64,000 nt of DNA, taken from assembly GCA_964616755.1 (NCBI GenBank), contig CAZTSI010000014.1:1-64000 (forward strand), given 5' to 3'. The notes under the pieces are model-generated. The model made no database searches. It saw nothing but the letters and a program-made list of their open reading frames with translations, and was not told the DNA's origin. Shown here in pieces: positions 16,110 through 26,033 of this stretch. This DNA is from CAYNFR01 sp964616755. GTDB taxonomy: Bacteria; Bacteroidota; Bacteroidia; Chitinophagales; Saprospiraceae. Each line of letters opens with the position of its first letter. The first letter of the stretch is position 1. Made by a program: the position numbers and the translations under genes.

Positions 16110-16943
16110 TCACGACCCTTTGCACGCATCAGCAATGCCCAAGACATATTTGTTGATAACATCAATCGATGTTGCAGTCTCGCTTCCTTGAAAACCTGAA
16201 ATTCTATCAAGGGTTACATTGGCTTGAAAAAATTTTGTTAGCGGAAGAGAGGCTGGGAAATAAGACCAATGCCATCTTTCTTCTTCATATCCTGTTCTAC
16301 CTTGAGACTTGTCGGTATAAGGGCGGCAAAAGCCATAGGTAGCAGCATTTTTTTCGAGCCAATCCAAGATTCTTTTGCCCTCGCCGCTAGCGAAATAATC
16401 ATTTGAAAAACTATTAAGGTCAATATCAGTGCCCCAATGATGGCGCGATGTGCCTGGCATAGAGCTATATAGTAAGATTTTTAACGCTCGATCATGCGGA
16501 TCCGCTATATCACTTGCTTTTATGCCATCCGAAAGTTCTGTTTCGCCGGTCCACTTTCTTTCCCAAATGCCTTTTTGATAGTCAAAATTTCTAGTCGCCG
16601 AACGAATAATCAAGGTCACACCTTCTTCTTTAGCAGCCGCATGCATCTTCACGAAGGAATCAAAAGCTGCTTTGAGCATCCACATACCTTCTCTGTCCGC
16701 AAACTCTTTAGGAATCATGGTGAAGGAGCTATGGGTCGTTGGATCAAAATGACCCATCACAAGATCTATCGATTGCAACGCTGAAAAATCCCTTAAATCC
16801 AAACTATCAGCAGAGGCTGAATCCAATGCGTTGTGTTCTGAAGTAGAGCTTGATAAATTACAAGATACGACTAAACACGAAATGTGTATGACTAATATCG
16901 ATCTAAGCATAAGGAGAAGGCACAAATTTTGATGAATAGACAT
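16110..16943 (-). CDS. M15-family D-Ala-D-Ala carboxypeptidase-like lipoprotein
   Basis: 277 residues with a hydrophobic N-terminus and a lipobox-like VVSC ending at Cys28, so probably an outer- or inner-membrane lipoprotein. The zinc site of the VanY/peptidase M15B group is visible: SRHHWGTDID (His168, Asp175) and ERWHW (catalytic Glu222, zinc His225), plus RSATRNFDYQ (about 114-123), a substrate-side motif. It should trim peptidoglycan stem peptides in the periplasm. The start could be the internal ATG at codon 12 (MLRSILV), which gives a standard lipoprotein leader. Confidence 0.85.
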   Translation of the reverse strand: MSIHQNLCLLLMLRSILVIHISCLVVSCNLSSSTSEHNALDSASADSLDLRDFSALQSIDLVMGHFDPTTHSSFTMIPKEFADREGMWMLKAAFDSFVKMHAAAKEEGVTLIIRSATRNFDYQKGIWERKWTGETELSDGIKASDIADPHDRALKILLYSSMPGTSRHHWGTDIDLNSFSNDYFASGEGKRILDWLEKNAATYGFCRPYTDKSQGRTGYEEERWHWSYFPASLPLTKFFQANVTLDRISGFQGSETATSIDVINKYVLGIADACKGS

Positions 16944-17148
16944 CCGTCATCTACTCAAGGTCAGTGATCATTTCTGCATATCAAAAGTTCGTTCCCCAAA
17001 ACGACTTCAGATTATAGATACCAAGGTACGTCTTCTTGAGAAAATGTCCATTATAAATAAATGACTCTTGCCTTTGCAATGTTAAAATTTAGCCCGGCAC
17101 ATCAAAGCTCATTTTCGTTCTATCATTCCCCTTTTTAGGACGATCTCC

Positions 17149-19527
17149 TTAGTCGTCTAGCTCTGCCAACTCCTCTATGACCATTTTTAAGCGGTTATAA
17201 TGTGCTTTATGCAGAGGAACTGAAGCCTTTTTGCGAAGTTTCTCTACGATAAGAATAGCCGATTCTAGCGCATATTGACCTAGTGCCTTCACGGAGGCAC
17301 TAGCTTTACTATCTTCAGCTATTTTTCCTAATATGACGGTGTATTCGCCTTGAAGTTCTAGGAGATTTTGATCAGGGTTGTTGGTGAAAAGAGCTGTATG
17401 TAGAATGTCCACCATCTGTGGAGCTAATGCACTAGACTGTTTTACCAATCTATCAAGACGTTCTATATCCAACAGTCGATTTAAGATTCTCTTTTGGACA
17501 TTTGATACCTGAGGCAATTCACCCGTGCTGGGTAAAAGACCTCGCACAGACACTGGACTCAGCCAATAAGGAGTGGTGATGGCCTCATCACAAACAAACC
17601 GGATAGCTCGTAATTGATCTTGCATGCTGACGGGCGTGTGCACTTGACCTTGTTGATCCGTTGTTTTAAGTACCTGGACTACCCCACCCACATTGGTGAT
17701 AACATGATTGACATATCGACTATACACTCCTAACATCTCGTCATATAGCTCCGCTACATCATCATAATTTTCGCCGGCTGTTGAGGTCCATTTTTTTAGA
17801 TTCTCGGCAACAACTCTTAGATTCTTTAATCCATACGTAGAGGCTTTCATATTGTCATCCCCCACGGACTCCGTTTGTGCGGTTGGATCTGATGGGGGAT
17901 TACCGCCACCAAACATATAGATTGGATCGCCTTCCTTTTCTTTAATCCATTGTCTTAGCGTCGGCAACTCTTGATTAGGTGTCGAGATATTGTTTAAATA
18001 TCTGTACCCCCAGTTAATAGCGTAATGGTCGTAAGGGCCCAGTTGTCGCACAAACCGGATTCCCACGTCGCCAGGCTGGGCGATGTAATTGTATCGCGCA
18101 TAATCCATAATAGTGGTCGCAATACCGTATTCTTGGGTAAAAGTACCCGAACGAAGCGAGTCTACAGGATATGCTGCGCTCGCTTTCATATTGTGCGGTA
18201 AGCCTAAGGCATGACCTATTTCGTGAGAAATAACCCTCCGCATCATTTCTCCAATTTCTTCTTCGGGGGTATCGAGTGAGCGAGCCAATGGATTGGCCGC
18301 ACCTGTTTCTAGTAAATATCTGTTGCGGTAAGATCGCAAATGATTATGATACCAGATGATATCACTCTCAATGATTTCTCCGCTGCGAGGATCACTAACA
18401 CTAGGGCCGACAGCATTTCGTGTGGTACTAGCCACATATCTTACGACGCTATACCTCGCATCTTCTGGACTAAATTCGGGATCCTCGTCTGGACTCGGGG
18501 GATCGAGACAGATAATTGCCTTTTTAAATCCGGCAGTGGCAAAGCATTCGTTCCAATCTTCTACGCCCTGCTTAAAGTATTTGCGCCATTTAAGGGGCGT
18601 TGCTGGATCAAGGTAATAGACAATTGGTTTGATCGGCGTGACGAGTTCTCCCCTTTCATATGCGGCAGGGTCAGAAGGCTCTAAACGCCACCGTCTGATA
18701 TATCTTTTTTGATCTGATTTGAGTGCCTCTGAACTGTAGTCAATTTGGCCGACGGTAAACCATCCAACCCGCTGATCGTATAGGCGCGGCGTCATGGGCT
18801 CAGTAGGAAGGAGAATAAAAGACTGATTCATAAGCATTGTCATCGACTCGCTATTGTCTCTCCCCGGAGCTTCTGTCGCATCAAAGGTCATAATGTGACG
18901 GACTTCTGTATTGATAGGGTAGCTACGAGCGGCCTCAATAAATGATCTGTCTTTGTCTAGACCCTTAACACCATATTGTTTTCTTAGCCGAGAATTTAGC
19001 CCACTCAAGGCTTTAATATCTGTATTAAATAAACTACTTACTTCAATCAGATACGCGGTGCCATCGTCATTCATAGCTTTAATATCAAATGTCTTAATGA
19101 TGGGTTCAAAATTGTTAGCGCTGACTGACAGATGAATCGGATCTACTTCATTAGATATGTTTTGAAAGGATATGGCTCTTAGTAAGATTTTATTTTGCAT
19201 TTTTTGCCAATGAATCACTTGCTCACCCACCTTACTGCCAGCATTTATATAAGGACTAAAGTTAGCGGGGACTTTTGCTATGCGGCTGACAAGTAGTATA
19301 TCTTTTTCAAGAAGGGAGTCTGGCAGTAAAAAATAGAGTTTGTCATCTACAAAATAACAGGTAAAGAGCCCCTCATCTCTTTTTGTACTGTCTTTGACAA
19401 CATCGGTGATAGAGATGACCTTATCTTCTTTTTTCGTTTCTTCTTTTGAAGAATTAGGCTGCGCTAGAGCTAAACATTGGATGCTTAACGTAGCCATCCA
19501 AAAGGCAATCATTCTTTTAATTTTCAT
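17149..19527 (-). CDS. Large secreted zinc metalloprotease (DUF5117/DUF5118 group)
   Basis: 792 residues with a signal peptide (about 1-22). HEIGHALGLPHN near residue 435 is the extended metzincin zinc motif HExxHxxGxxH. Upstream, YYLDPATPLKWRKYFKQGVEDWNECFATAGFK is typical of the Bacteroidota proteins carrying DUF5117 and DUF5118 around this catalytic core. Downstream are the family's helical C-terminal parts. Probably periplasmic or surface-exposed; natural substrate unknown. The gene is single and both flanks are about 200 bases of non-coding sequence. Confidence 0.88.
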   Translation of the reverse strand: MKIKRMIAFWMATLSIQCLALAQPNSSKEETKKEDKVISITDVVKDSTKRDEGLFTCYFVDDKLYFLLPDSLLEKDILLVSRIAKVPANFSPYINAGSKVGEQVIHWQKMQNKILLRAISFQNISNEVDPIHLSVSANNFEPIIKTFDIKAMNDDGTAYLIEVSSLFNTDIKALSGLNSRLRKQYGVKGLDKDRSFIEAARSYPINTEVRHIMTFDATEAPGRDNSESMTMLMNQSFILLPTEPMTPRLYDQRVGWFTVGQIDYSSEALKSDQKRYIRRWRLEPSDPAAYERGELVTPIKPIVYYLDPATPLKWRKYFKQGVEDWNECFATAGFKKAIICLDPPSPDEDPEFSPEDARYSVVRYVASTTRNAVGPSVSDPRSGEIIESDIIWYHNHLRSYRNRYLLETGAANPLARSLDTPEEEIGEMMRRVISHEIGHALGLPHNMKASAAYPVDSLRSGTFTQEYGIATTIMDYARYNYIAQPGDVGIRFVRQLGPYDHYAINWGYRYLNNISTPNQELPTLRQWIKEKEGDPIYMFGGGNPPSDPTAQTESVGDDNMKASTYGLKNLRVVAENLKKWTSTAGENYDDVAELYDEMLGVYSRYVNHVITNVGGVVQVLKTTDQQGQVHTPVSMQDQLRAIRFVCDEAITTPYWLSPVSVRGLLPSTGELPQVSNVQKRILNRLLDIERLDRLVKQSSALAPQMVDILHTALFTNNPDQNLLELQGEYTVILGKIAEDSKASASVKALGQYALESAILIVEKLRKKASVPLHKAHYNRLKMVIEELAELDD

Positions 19528-19747
19528 AAATTAGGGGTTCTATTACATTTGTCTAAGATCGAAAAATAAGTCTCTCTGCACTCTAGTCACTATGTTCTTT
19601 CAATTTAACACCAAATTAACGAAATGGTCTAACGGCCATACGTTGTGCCAAAAATTGGCCTAAATGTTTATACTATATCGATTCTTCAAACCTCAAAGCT
19701 GCGACACGATTCAACTTGTGATATGGGCCTATTCCATTTTATGATAC

Positions 19748-21205
19748 TCAATAGTATTCGGCATCGCCAGGGCCCTTGCGTTGATATTCGAAAGTTTCGG
19801 TTTTTTTATGATAACCAAAGGAGTGTTTTGTCTTAATGATCTCGACTACTTCAGGAGGAAGCGCATGTTCCCATGTTCCTTCTTCGTTGTTGGCAATCAT
19901 GTTGAAAATACGTCCAGGTATAATGTCCAATAAGCTAGCGTCATAACCTTCTACCTCTACGATTTGTCGATTGTCTGTGAGATGTTGATATAGAAATCTT
20001 ATTTCTTCTGGAATGGGGAGGGTATCTACATGTACAAGGGCATCGCCTTCTTTCTCTCTAGCCGGATAAGCATACACTGTTATATTTCGGCTAAACAATT
20101 CGCCAAAGGCTGTTAGCAAGCTACCCCCTTTGTGGTTTTCGTATTTGTCAATGATGGTTTCGAGCAATTCATGAACTCCCATCACAATACCGATGCGTTG
20201 TACTCTATAATCACTCAGATAGTTGAAAAGGTGTTGGTGATTATTGCAATTACTAATAATGACGGTATGCCCGAGGGCACACAGCATATCCGTACGATCT
20301 AAGAAATCTTGTTCATTTAATTCCCAAAATCGGGTGAGATTGTCCATCGTGATCTCTGCCAAAAGTTCGCACGCTTCGGGCCTGTTTCCCGTTTCCCTCT
20401 TAAATTGTTCAAAAGAAGATTCGAACGCGTCTTTCGTTACCAAAGTTGGGGGTCTAAAATGCCCCCTTACGATCATGAGTTCTTTGCGATAGAGAAATTC
20501 TGAAGCGTGCAAACTCTGCTTATTAGCATCAAAAATGCATACTTCGGACAAACCATTTTTGACCAAATACAGACAGAGTAATCGATTGTCATATCGATCA
20601 AATGCCGGCCCAGATACGCGCACCATATCGATCTCTATACGACTCTTCAACCCGTCTAAGAGCGAGACAATAAACTCCTCTGGATTTTCGCGATAATAAA
20701 AGCAGGCATAAATCAAATTAACCCCCAAAATACCAATGGCCTCTTGCTGCTGTCGGTTATTTTTATCGAGCATTTTGACATGCATGACAACATCATTCGA
20801 CGCGGAGCCTGGATAATGCATAAAACGAATGCCTACCCAACCGTTACCTTTTATGGTACGTTGATAATTGATTGCCTGAACGGTGTCCGCAAAAACAAAA
20901 AAATTGGTATCCATGCGTACGTTCGTCAAGCGCTCCTCAATGAGCGAATACTCGTGATTGAGCATTTTCAAGACGCGATTTTCGCACACATATCGACCCG
21001 ATTCCTCAATACCATAAATGGCGTCCGAATATGTTTTATCATACGCAGACATGGTTTTGGCTATGGTGCCAGCGGCAGCACCTACCTGAAAAAAGTATCG
21101 CGCCACCTCTTGCCCTGCGCCGATTTCTGCGAAGGTGCCATAAACGCGATCATTGAGATTGAGTTCGAGTGCTTTTTGTTCTGTTTTAAGAATCTGCCTG
21201 CTCAT
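19748..21205 (-). CDS. Conserved cytoplasmic protein of unknown function
   Basis: 485 residues starting MSRQILKTEQKALELNLN, with a well-preserved segment GTFAEIGAGQEVARYFFQVGAAAGTIAKTMSAYD (about 24-58). I recognise this as a widespread Bacteroidota protein sometimes labelled as a nicotinate-nucleotide adenylyltransferase or TonB-linked protein, neither of which the sequence supports. There is no signal peptide, no membrane segment and no classical nucleotide-binding motif visible. The AEIGAGQEVARYFF stretch resembles a small-molecule-binding loop only loosely. It is divergent from the nitrilase gene (about 300 bases between starts), so the two could share a control region. Confidence 0.7.
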   Translation of the reverse strand: MSRQILKTEQKALELNLNDRVYGTFAEIGAGQEVARYFFQVGAAAGTIAKTMSAYDKTYSDAIYGIEESGRYVCENRVLKMLNHEYSLIEERLTNVRMDTNFFVFADTVQAINYQRTIKGNGWVGIRFMHYPGSASNDVVMHVKMLDKNNRQQQEAIGILGVNLIYACFYYRENPEEFIVSLLDGLKSRIEIDMVRVSGPAFDRYDNRLLCLYLVKNGLSEVCIFDANKQSLHASEFLYRKELMIVRGHFRPPTLVTKDAFESSFEQFKRETGNRPEACELLAEITMDNLTRFWELNEQDFLDRTDMLCALGHTVIISNCNNHQHLFNYLSDYRVQRIGIVMGVHELLETIIDKYENHKGGSLLTAFGELFSRNITVYAYPAREKEGDALVHVDTLPIPEEIRFLYQHLTDNRQIVEVEGYDASLLDIIPGRIFNMIANNEEGTWEHALPPEVVEIIKTKHSFGYHKKTETFEYQRKGPGDAEYY

Positions 21206-21502
21206 ACTTCCTCGTTGTGTATGGGCACAAAAGTAAGTCTATCTTATGGAACTCATACGTCATTCGTGAGTGTCAATTCATCAAGATAAGACAGCCGATA
21301 AAAAGACCCATTCCTGATGGGCAAAAATGTGCTGCTCAATTTATCGCAGATGGCGTCATGAATTATCCCCTTATATTTTTCTTTGATACCGCCTTTCTTC
21401 ATTTGACCAAGCGCTACTTTGCACCAATAGAAAGGAACAATAATGGGCGAGAGGCACCAATATGTTTACTTTTACCCATTATGTTGTTAAAAGCATAGGT
21501 CT
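21206..21502. other. Divergent intergenic region
   Basis: About 300 bases between two genes pointing away from each other, so it must contain both promoters. I cannot point to consensus TTTG/TAnnTTTG pairs with confidence. Confidence 0.35.
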
Positions 21503-22465
21503 ATGAAAAGCACTAGATATTTGAATGTGGCTATAGCGCAATTGTCACCCGTCTGGCTCAACAAGAAATTGACGATTCAAAAAATCGAGGCGGCGATCAT
21601 TGAGGCAGCACATCAAAAAGCAGCGTTGGTTTGTTTTGGGGAGAGTCTGTTGCCGGGCTATCCTTTTTGGCTTTCGACGACAGGAGGTGCACGCTTTAAT
21701 GACACGGTGCAAAAGGAAATCTTCGCGCATTACCTGCAAGAAGCAATAAATATTGAAACTGGAGACTTGCGATCCATTTGCGCGCTGGCGAAGGAACACA
21801 ACATTTCTGTCTACTTAGGTTGTGCAGAGGCCGCCACTGACAGAGGAGGGCACAGTATTTATTGTAGTCTGGTGTATATCGATGCCTGCGGCGAAATACA
21901 ATCCGTACACCGCAAGTTAATGCCCACATACGAAGAACGCCTTGCTTGGAGTACAGGCGACGGTCATGGATTGCGCGTACATGCATTGCACGATTTTACC
22001 CTTGGTGGTCTAAATTGTTGGGAGAATTGGATGCCTCTAGCTCGGACAGCCCTGTATGCGCAAGGCGAAAACCTACACGTAGCTACATGGCCAGGCAGCC
22101 TCCATAACACTGAATATCTGACCAGACATATCGCCCAAGAAAACAGAATGTACGTTATCTCGGTCAGCGGCCTGTTGACCAAAGAGCATATTAGTCAGAC
22201 CATACCTCATTACGAATTAATCTCCCGTTCATCACCAGATGTTATGAGTAATGGAGGCTCATGTATAGCGGCCCCTGATGGCAGCTGGGTCATAGAACCT
22301 ATATTGAATCAGGAGATCGTCGTTACTGCCCAGATTGATATTATAGAAGTTCGCAAAGAGAGACAAAATTTTGATCCAAACGGCCACTATTCTCGCCCAG
22401 ATGTGTTTTCGTTAGAAGTGAATCGCGAACGGCAGAGGCTTGTATCCTTTCAAGGTGGCGAGTGA
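21503..22465 (+). CDS. Nitrilase
   Basis: 320 residues with the full nitrilase triad: Glu47 in FGESLLPGYP, Lys138 in HRKLMPTYEERLAWSTGDG and Cys172 in GGLNCWENWMPLAR. The CWENW signature and the PTYEERLxWxxGDG block mark the true nitrilase branch, which converts nitriles to carboxylic acids and ammonia, rather than the amidase branches. The length is typical. No signal peptide, so cytoplasmic; such enzymes form spiral oligomers. Natural substrate unknown; aromatic, aliphatic or cyanide-derived nitriles are all possible. Confidence 0.88.
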   Translation: MKSTRYLNVAIAQLSPVWLNKKLTIQKIEAAIIEAAHQKAALVCFGESLLPGYPFWLSTTGGARFNDTVQKEIFAHYLQEAINIETGDLRSICALAKEHNISVYLGCAEAATDRGGHSIYCSLVYIDACGEIQSVHRKLMPTYEERLAWSTGDGHGLRVHALHDFTLGGLNCWENWMPLARTALYAQGENLHVATWPGSLHNTEYLTRHIAQENRMYVISVSGLLTKEHISQTIPHYELISRSSPDVMSNGGSCIAAPDGSWVIEPILNQEIVVTAQIDIIEVRKERQNFDPNGHYSRPDVFSLEVNRERQRLVSFQGGE

Positions 22466-22488
22466 GGAGGGGTATATTAATCAAATAT

Positions 22489-22510
22489 CTTTCACCTTTA
22501 GAAGTGAAAG
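22489..22510 (+). terminator. Weak hairpin after the nitrilase gene
   Basis: CTTTCAC (22489-22495) pairs with GTGAAAG (22504-22510), about 25 bases beyond the nitrilase stop. The following sequence is AT-rich but without a continuous T-run, so it is only a possible terminator. Confidence 0.4.
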
Positions 22511-22692
22511 TAATAATTAACCATGCTGCACTTGTTTGTTGAACGTATAATATATTCTGAAATCGAAAAACACTTATTTTAAAGAACATCTGAAACATTC
22601 GAGTTTCCACTTTTCGAGTTGCTCGACGTAAAACGCTCTTCTAATCATTGATTTGACACACAGGATTGTTAGCTTCATCACCCTACGAAGCC

Positions 22693-24726
22693 TCACTCAA
22701 TCCGATACGTTCGCCTATCGCGCCCAACTCCAGTGATGGTTAGCGATATCCACTCCTTCGGCAATATAGGGCTCACTTGCTCAATCCCCTCATCCGTAAA
22801 ACGCAAGCCGCCAAACCCAAATAATACTGTCTGCAGCATCCCGCCCGCCCCTGTAGCAAAATAAGAATGATTGAACACTGCCGTCTCCGATAGTGCTCCA
22901 AAGGGTGGCTGTTGATTGGGTATGTAGCTTTGCTTGAAGAGGCGAAAGGCATTATCGGCATCACCCATTCGCGCATAGATAATGGCAAAAATGGATTTTC
23001 CCATCGCGGGCCCTTCAGCGGCTAATCGAGGCTCGTAATACTTCAAATCTTTTAAAATGGTCGCCTTGTCAGCTACGATGTCGAGTGGGTAGGATAGAAG
23101 GTTGACATCGGCTTGCTTGATTCGCTCGCCTTGATATTCTTCGTGCTCGCGTGTGACCCCATCTACAAATTTGAGGATACGAATCTTTGCTGCAACTTCA
23201 GACCATTTTGCATCAGGTGATAGTCCAAGTGTATTGGCGGCCTTGATCGTATATCGCAGTGCCGTAATGGCTGCACCGTTCGTAAATGCGTTGTCATTAA
23301 CGTTAGGAGCAAATTCATTAGCGCCGACCACATTTTTGATAGAGTAACTACCATCTGTATTCTTGACCACACGGCTCACCCAAAAGTCTGCAACCTCTTT
23401 CATCAGGGGGTAACCCTTCTCAAAGAGCCATTGCTTGTCTTGCGTGATGCGGTAGTAATTCCAAAACGCAATCGCTATATCGGCCGTGATATGATGCTCA
23501 AATGGTCCCGTCAAGGCAAAGGGCGGCGTCGCCTCCTCGCCTGTATCATCACTCTCCCAGGGAAACATCGCCCCACGATAACCATAATTAATAGCGCGAC
23601 GCTTAGCAGGGGCAAGTCGATCAGATCGATAATTGACGAGGGAACGTGCTATATCAGCATTAAAAACTAATAGCGGAGGAAACATCCAAATCTCTGTATC
23701 CCAAAATATATGCCCATTATACGGCACCTGTAACGATAGCCCCATCGGGGCAATACTCAGATCCGAATCCCCTCGACCAAACGCATATAGATGATACAAC
23801 GCCAGACGAATATCTTGTTGACTCTTCAAATCTCCCTCAATGATGATATCCCCTTGCCACAATGAACCCCAGTGTTGCTTGTGCTGTTCTATGAGTACGT
23901 CGCGGGAATTGAGCAACGTATATATGATCATCCGCTCAGACTCAGATGTAGGGTCGCTAAAGTCTTTGGTCGTGCATTGGGCGCCAGCCCAGGCAAAATC
24001 AAAATGCTCGCCTTTCTTAATTGATTTCTCAAAGCTCAGGGTATTGTCATACGGCGATAAGACTTCATGCGATAACTGAGGTCTCTGATGTTCTCGAGAA
24101 GAATTGATCTGATGCCATATGAATGTCCCAGAGGTACTTACGGTGTGCTTGCCAAAGGGCGTCTCTGCGACAGATTGTAGTATCGGCATAGTTGTCTCTA
24201 CATCGCGTAGTATCTCAAATGTCTGGCTAGGTTTACGAAAATTAGTTGGCGTCTGAATTTTGCCCACTACACGGATCGCTATGTTCTGCTTGGCGATAAT
24301 CGCCACATCCATGTAACCAACGTACGGCATATTGCGCAAAGCGTACAGCGTGCAGTGGATGGTAACCTTGCCCCCAATATCAAACGAACTGGTAAAGGCT
24401 GCCGACTTCATATCTATGGTCTGCCGCCAGTTAGTGATGTTGCTCATCTCGACTTTTGTACCATCGATGTACATGTCAAGATTGCCAAAATTCATCCCGT
24501 GTACGATTTGGCTCACCTTGAGCGCAGGATCGACATCATATACATTGTTGAGCACTACATGTTGTATTTGGAGCGGCCGATGGGAGGTGAGCATACCTAT
24601 ACGACCATTCGCTATGGCAATGCCTGTATAGTCTGTCGTGTCGTCAGTTGTGATATGCCAGCCGTCATGCTGCGCATGCAATGCACCGAACGTCACTAAA
24701 AATAAAATGTACATCACATGTTTCAT
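22693..24726 (-). CDS. Secreted glycoside hydrolase family 65 enzyme
   Basis: 677 residues with a signal peptide (about 1-18). The (alpha/alpha)6 catalytic domain shows HIFWDTEIWMFPPLL near residue 340, a GH65 hallmark. GANEFAPNVNDNAFTN near residue 470 carries the general-acid Glu in the position of the usual DEYH motif. Family members are phosphorylases or hydrolases of alpha-glucosides such as trehalose, kojibiose or glucosyl-galactosyl-hydroxylysine. The secreted location and the NEF rather than DEYH motif favour a hydrolase similar to the animal glucosylgalactosyl-hydroxylysine glucosidases. Specificity remains open. No SusCD partner is nearby. Confidence 0.85.
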   Translation of the reverse strand: MKHVMYILFLVTFGALHAQHDGWHITTDDTTDYTGIAIANGRIGMLTSHRPLQIQHVVLNNVYDVDPALKVSQIVHGMNFGNLDMYIDGTKVEMSNITNWRQTIDMKSAAFTSSFDIGGKVTIHCTLYALRNMPYVGYMDVAIIAKQNIAIRVVGKIQTPTNFRKPSQTFEILRDVETTMPILQSVAETPFGKHTVSTSGTFIWHQINSSREHQRPQLSHEVLSPYDNTLSFEKSIKKGEHFDFAWAGAQCTTKDFSDPTSESERMIIYTLLNSRDVLIEQHKQHWGSLWQGDIIIEGDLKSQQDIRLALYHLYAFGRGDSDLSIAPMGLSLQVPYNGHIFWDTEIWMFPPLLVFNADIARSLVNYRSDRLAPAKRRAINYGYRGAMFPWESDDTGEEATPPFALTGPFEHHITADIAIAFWNYYRITQDKQWLFEKGYPLMKEVADFWVSRVVKNTDGSYSIKNVVGANEFAPNVNDNAFTNGAAITALRYTIKAANTLGLSPDAKWSEVAAKIRILKFVDGVTREHEEYQGERIKQADVNLLSYPLDIVADKATILKDLKYYEPRLAAEGPAMGKSIFAIIYARMGDADNAFRLFKQSYIPNQQPPFGALSETAVFNHSYFATGAGGMLQTVLFGFGGLRFTDEGIEQVSPILPKEWISLTITGVGRDRRTYRIE

Positions 24727-24972
24727 AATAAATCTGTTTTTCTGAAACTAATCTTTTCAGACTAATGTACTTGCCAAATCAGTTATTCGCAATTCTTATC
24801 GAAAGAAACGACTTTTTTATTCAGCGCGGTTCGATTGCTTTGATTTCATTCGGATATACGCGTGGGGAGCTAAAGATTCATGAGTCTGAGCCATTCAAAT
24901 TCTCTGGACTTGACCCATATTAGATATTAGACGCGAGTATGGGTCTTTCAACTTAGTGACCAGAGCAACCAC

Positions 24973-25003
24973 AAAAAAGGCGGTGATTTCTCCCCCGCCT
25001 TTT
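24973..25003 (-). terminator. Intrinsic terminator of the OmpA-like gene
   Basis: AAAAGGCGG (24975-24983) pairs with CCGCCTTTT (24995-25003). On the minus strand the stem ends in a run of T, 24 bases after the OmpA-family stop. Confidence 0.8.
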
Positions 25004-25026
25004 GATATACTTACTCTATAGTAGGG

Positions 25027-25812
25027 TTACTTGGCTTTCGCCAGCTTATATAGCTTGCCAATATTGGGCACTACAATTGCCTCCACTCGACGATTTTCAT
25101 TGCGACCATCCTTGGTGGTATTATCCCCTGTAGGCATAAATTCCCCTCTGCCTGATGCCACTAACTGCTCTGGATTCACGCCCATCTTTATTAACTTGCG
25201 CACCACGGCCGTAGAACGAGAAACGCTTAGTTCCCAATTGTCCTGATACTTGCCGCTAGTCATTCCCTTATTGTCTGTATGCCCTTCGATGATTATTGCC
25301 AAGGTGGGGTTGTTTTTAAGCATATCTACCAACATTTGCAACGTCGCTTCATCATTCGGATCCACTTTAGTAGATCCTGAACGGAAATTGACTTCATCTT
25401 CTAAATCGAGGTACAAGAAGTTTTCGATCTCTGTAATTCTTGTTTTACTGTTGGCCACAGCCTTTTCGACGTCGGCAAAGGCAGCATTTATTTCGCCGCG
25501 CAATTCATCAAGTTGCCGTTGCTTGTCATCTACATTCGATTTTACAGCACTGATTTGCGTATTTAGATCGCCTTTTGTCTTTTCTAGGTCTGCATTTAGA
25601 GCATTTTTATCGCTCATTAAGCTAGCGTTCGAACTTTGTAAAGCAGCCACATCTGTTTTTGTTGTGGCAAATTCTTGCTCGAGCTTGGCCAGTTTGCTAG
25701 ATAGTTCATCCTTTTCTGCTTGAATAGCATTAAATGATTTTTTGCTCACGCAGGCACTCAAAAGCAGTAATGAACCTATCGAGAGGGTCATTATTTGAAG
25801 TTTCTTGTTCAT
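25027..25812 (-). CDS. OmpA-family outer-membrane lipoprotein with coiled coil
   Basis: The protein starts MNKKLQIMTLSIGSLLLLSAC, a signal peptide with lipobox LSAC. Residues about 27-125 form a long coiled coil rich in Leu, Lys, Glu and Ala. Residues about 130-245 are an OmpA C-terminal domain with VNFRSGSTKVDPN and the peptidoglycan-binding helix region IIEGHTDNKG...NWELSVSRSTAV, ending NENRRVEAIVVPN. It should tether the outer membrane to the cell wall. ATG 25812 was preferred to TTG 25818. It is followed by a clear terminator. Confidence 0.88.
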   Translation of the reverse strand: MNKKLQIMTLSIGSLLLLSACVSKKSFNAIQAEKDELSSKLAKLEQEFATTKTDVAALQSSNASLMSDKNALNADLEKTKGDLNTQISAVKSNVDDKQRQLDELRGEINAAFADVEKAVANSKTRITEIENFLYLDLEDEVNFRSGSTKVDPNDEATLQMLVDMLKNNPTLAIIIEGHTDNKGMTSGKYQDNWELSVSRSTAVVRKLIKMGVNPEQLVASGRGEFMPTGDNTTKDGRNENRRVEAIVVPNIGKLYKLAKAK

Positions 25813-26033
25813 TATCAAAATAGTTTTAATTAATTATTCAACTAGCGGCTAATATATTCAAACCCTACATTTACAAAAAAGATTAATTCATATTTAATTC
25901 ATTTTCATACATCCGTCACTAGCGCCACAGCTCGCCTCATGTCCGACGTCCCGCAGCCCTCGCCTAAACAAATGAAGCAAATACCAATTACCTTAGTGCG
26001 TTGATTTGATGACAGACAAAATCGTTTTATCCA

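Noticed and set aside
16016..16210. 64-codon minus-strand frame overlapping the VanY-type gene end
   Set aside because: Out of frame with the M15 peptidase gene and without any recognisable motif.
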